Assembly (NCBI GenBank): GCA_023664485.1
Contig: JAMPFK010000011.1
Span: 6,841 to 70,840, forward strand
Direction of reading: 5' to 3'
DNA length: 64,000 nucleotides
DNA from: Bacteroides fragilis
GTDB lineage: Bacteria > Bacillota > Clostridia > Lachnospirales > Lachnospiraceae
Below are positions 63,376 to 64,000 of this stretch, in pieces (the first letter of the stretch is position 1; every line of letters begins with the position of its first letter). Both the position numbers and the translations under genes were made by a program. The notes below the pieces were generated by a model. It did not search any database. It saw only the letters and a program-made list of their open reading frames with translations, and was not told the DNA's origin.

Positions 63376-63400
63376 TATACAGAGGAATTTCTCATAGAAT

Positions 63401-63437
63401 AAAAAAGCCGCAGATCTTTTTGCAGGTCTGCAGCTTC
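63401..63437 (-). terminator. Terminator after spoVT
   Basis: On the minus strand GAAGCTGCAGACC and GATCTGCGGCTT arms, with a short A-rich loop, are followed by TTTTTT. Confidence 0.85.
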
Positions 63438-63460
63438 TTTAATCCACTATTTTATTTTTT

Positions 63461-64000
63461 CTACTGCTCCATCTGCCTTCCCAAAAATCCGGCGGCAGAC
63501 TGAATCAGCTTCTGCTCCACTTCTCCCATCTTCGACTTATTATCCATTTCCAGCAAAATGACCGCTCCGATGACATCGCCTTCACAGATAATAGGGCTGA
63601 TCGCCTCGTGCTGGTATTCATCGTCGGACTCATGGCAGACGGAAATAAAATTCCTGTCGCCTTTGGTCGCCACGACGCTTTCCCGGTTATTGATCTTTTC
63701 TTCTAAATCCCGGCTGATCGATTTTCCGAGGACGTTTTTCATACCGCCGGAAACGGCAATGAACTGGTCTCTGTCCGCTATCATCGCGATATGCCCCGAT
63801 ACCTGCGCCATACTTTCCGCATACTGCCTGGCAAACGTTCCCATCTCTCCGATCGGGGAGTATTTTTTCAGGATAATCTCACCTTCCCTGTCTGTGTAAA
63901 TTTCCAACGGGTCACCACTACTGATAACATTGACAGTAAAGAGTTTTTCGCTCTGATTGCGAGTTTTCAGGCGAAACTTTGTAGTGTCCGGCTTCAGTTC
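63461..64000 (-). CDS. spoVT: SpoVT C-terminal part joined to unrelated sequence (partial)
   Basis: From the GDPLEIYTDREGEIILKKY segment (about 63916) to the stop, the sequence is a clear SpoVT: the end of the AbrB swapped-hairpin region and the GAF-like sensor domain (HIAMIADRDQFIAVSGG, HEAISPIICEGDVIGAVILLE). SpoVT is a sigma-G-period regulator in the forespore. Upstream of 63916 the reading frame stays open to the window edge. It encodes RNQSEKLFTVNVISS instead of the expected AbrB residues such as GRVVIPKEIRR. The DNA-binding half is therefore missing or displaced. Whether this is a chimeric assembly, an inserted element or a true fusion cannot be settled here. A TTG at 63907 could restart translation. 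Confidence 0.75.
   Translation of the reverse strand, partial: ELKPDTTKFRLKTRNQSEKLFTVNVISSGDPLEIYTDREGEIILKKYSPIGEMGTFARQYAESMAQVSGHIAMIADRDQFIAVSGGMKNVLGKSISRDLEEKINNRESVVATKGDRNFISVCHESDDEYQHEAISPIICEGDVIGAVILLEMDNKSKMGEVEQKLIQSAAGFLGRQMEQ

Noticed and set aside
63186..63395. Short frame encoding AFARLKWQFLMSL, also seen at 39732
   Set aside because: The shared peptide is only the translation of the 103-bp repeat. The frames differ after the repeat and have no conserved continuation.

Overview
The window looks like a chromosome segment of a spore-forming, anaerobic gut-type Firmicute, most likely a Lachnospiraceae member. The evidence is mid-range GC, strong AGGAGG ribosome sites, a T-box leader, sporulation genes (sipL, spoIID, spoIIQ and a spoVT fragment), and many intracellular glycosidases next to CUT1-type ABC and GPH-type sugar transporters. 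Most genes are on the minus strand. No rRNA, tRNA, CRISPR array, prophage or transposase gene was seen.

Layout. (1) 1-9650: housekeeping and envelope genes. These are a truncated coiled-coil secreted protein, asnS, a trigger-factor-like lipoprotein, murI with a DUF1934 gene, ispE with a GntR regulator behind a likely operator, a serine hydrolase, and an uncharacterised 209-residue protein. (2) 9859-22229: a glycan locus. GH42 and GH29 run on the plus strand. They converge on a minus-strand operon of two permeases, a binding protein, GH3 and an esterase. A divergent AraC regulator sits at its head. (3) 22306-28933: bactofilin with an M23-like partner, sipL behind a textbook sigma-E promoter, the pyrC-pyrK-pyrD cluster and a PrcB-like lipoprotein. 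(4) 29089-37199: plsC, a degenerate GH9 lipoprotein, an amidohydrolase, spoIIQ and spoIID, an EF-hand protein and a LamG protein. (5) 37224-47539: an aconitase-family hydratase, hflX, glgP, and ileS of the long type under an Ile T-box. (6) 47540-57372: degV and an Eis-like acetyltransferase, a complete dipeptide-type ABC operon ending in an M20 amidohydrolase, and a lone C39-like peptidase. (7) 57405-64000: GH43, GPH transporter, GH5 and AraC, then a spoVT gene whose DNA-binding half is missing at the window edge.

The most unusual signal is a family of four 103-bp inverted-repeat elements at 5403, 39680, 41264 and 63273. All have the same length and nearly identical ends, and each lies between minus-strand genes at the 3' side of one. 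Two of them supply the stop codon of the upstream gene. A second theme is loss of catalytic residues in cell-wall and glycan enzymes: SpoIID, SpoIIQ, the bactofilin-linked M23 protein and the GH9 protein. A third is the spoVT junction at about 63916, which is either an assembly chimera or the edge of an inserted element.
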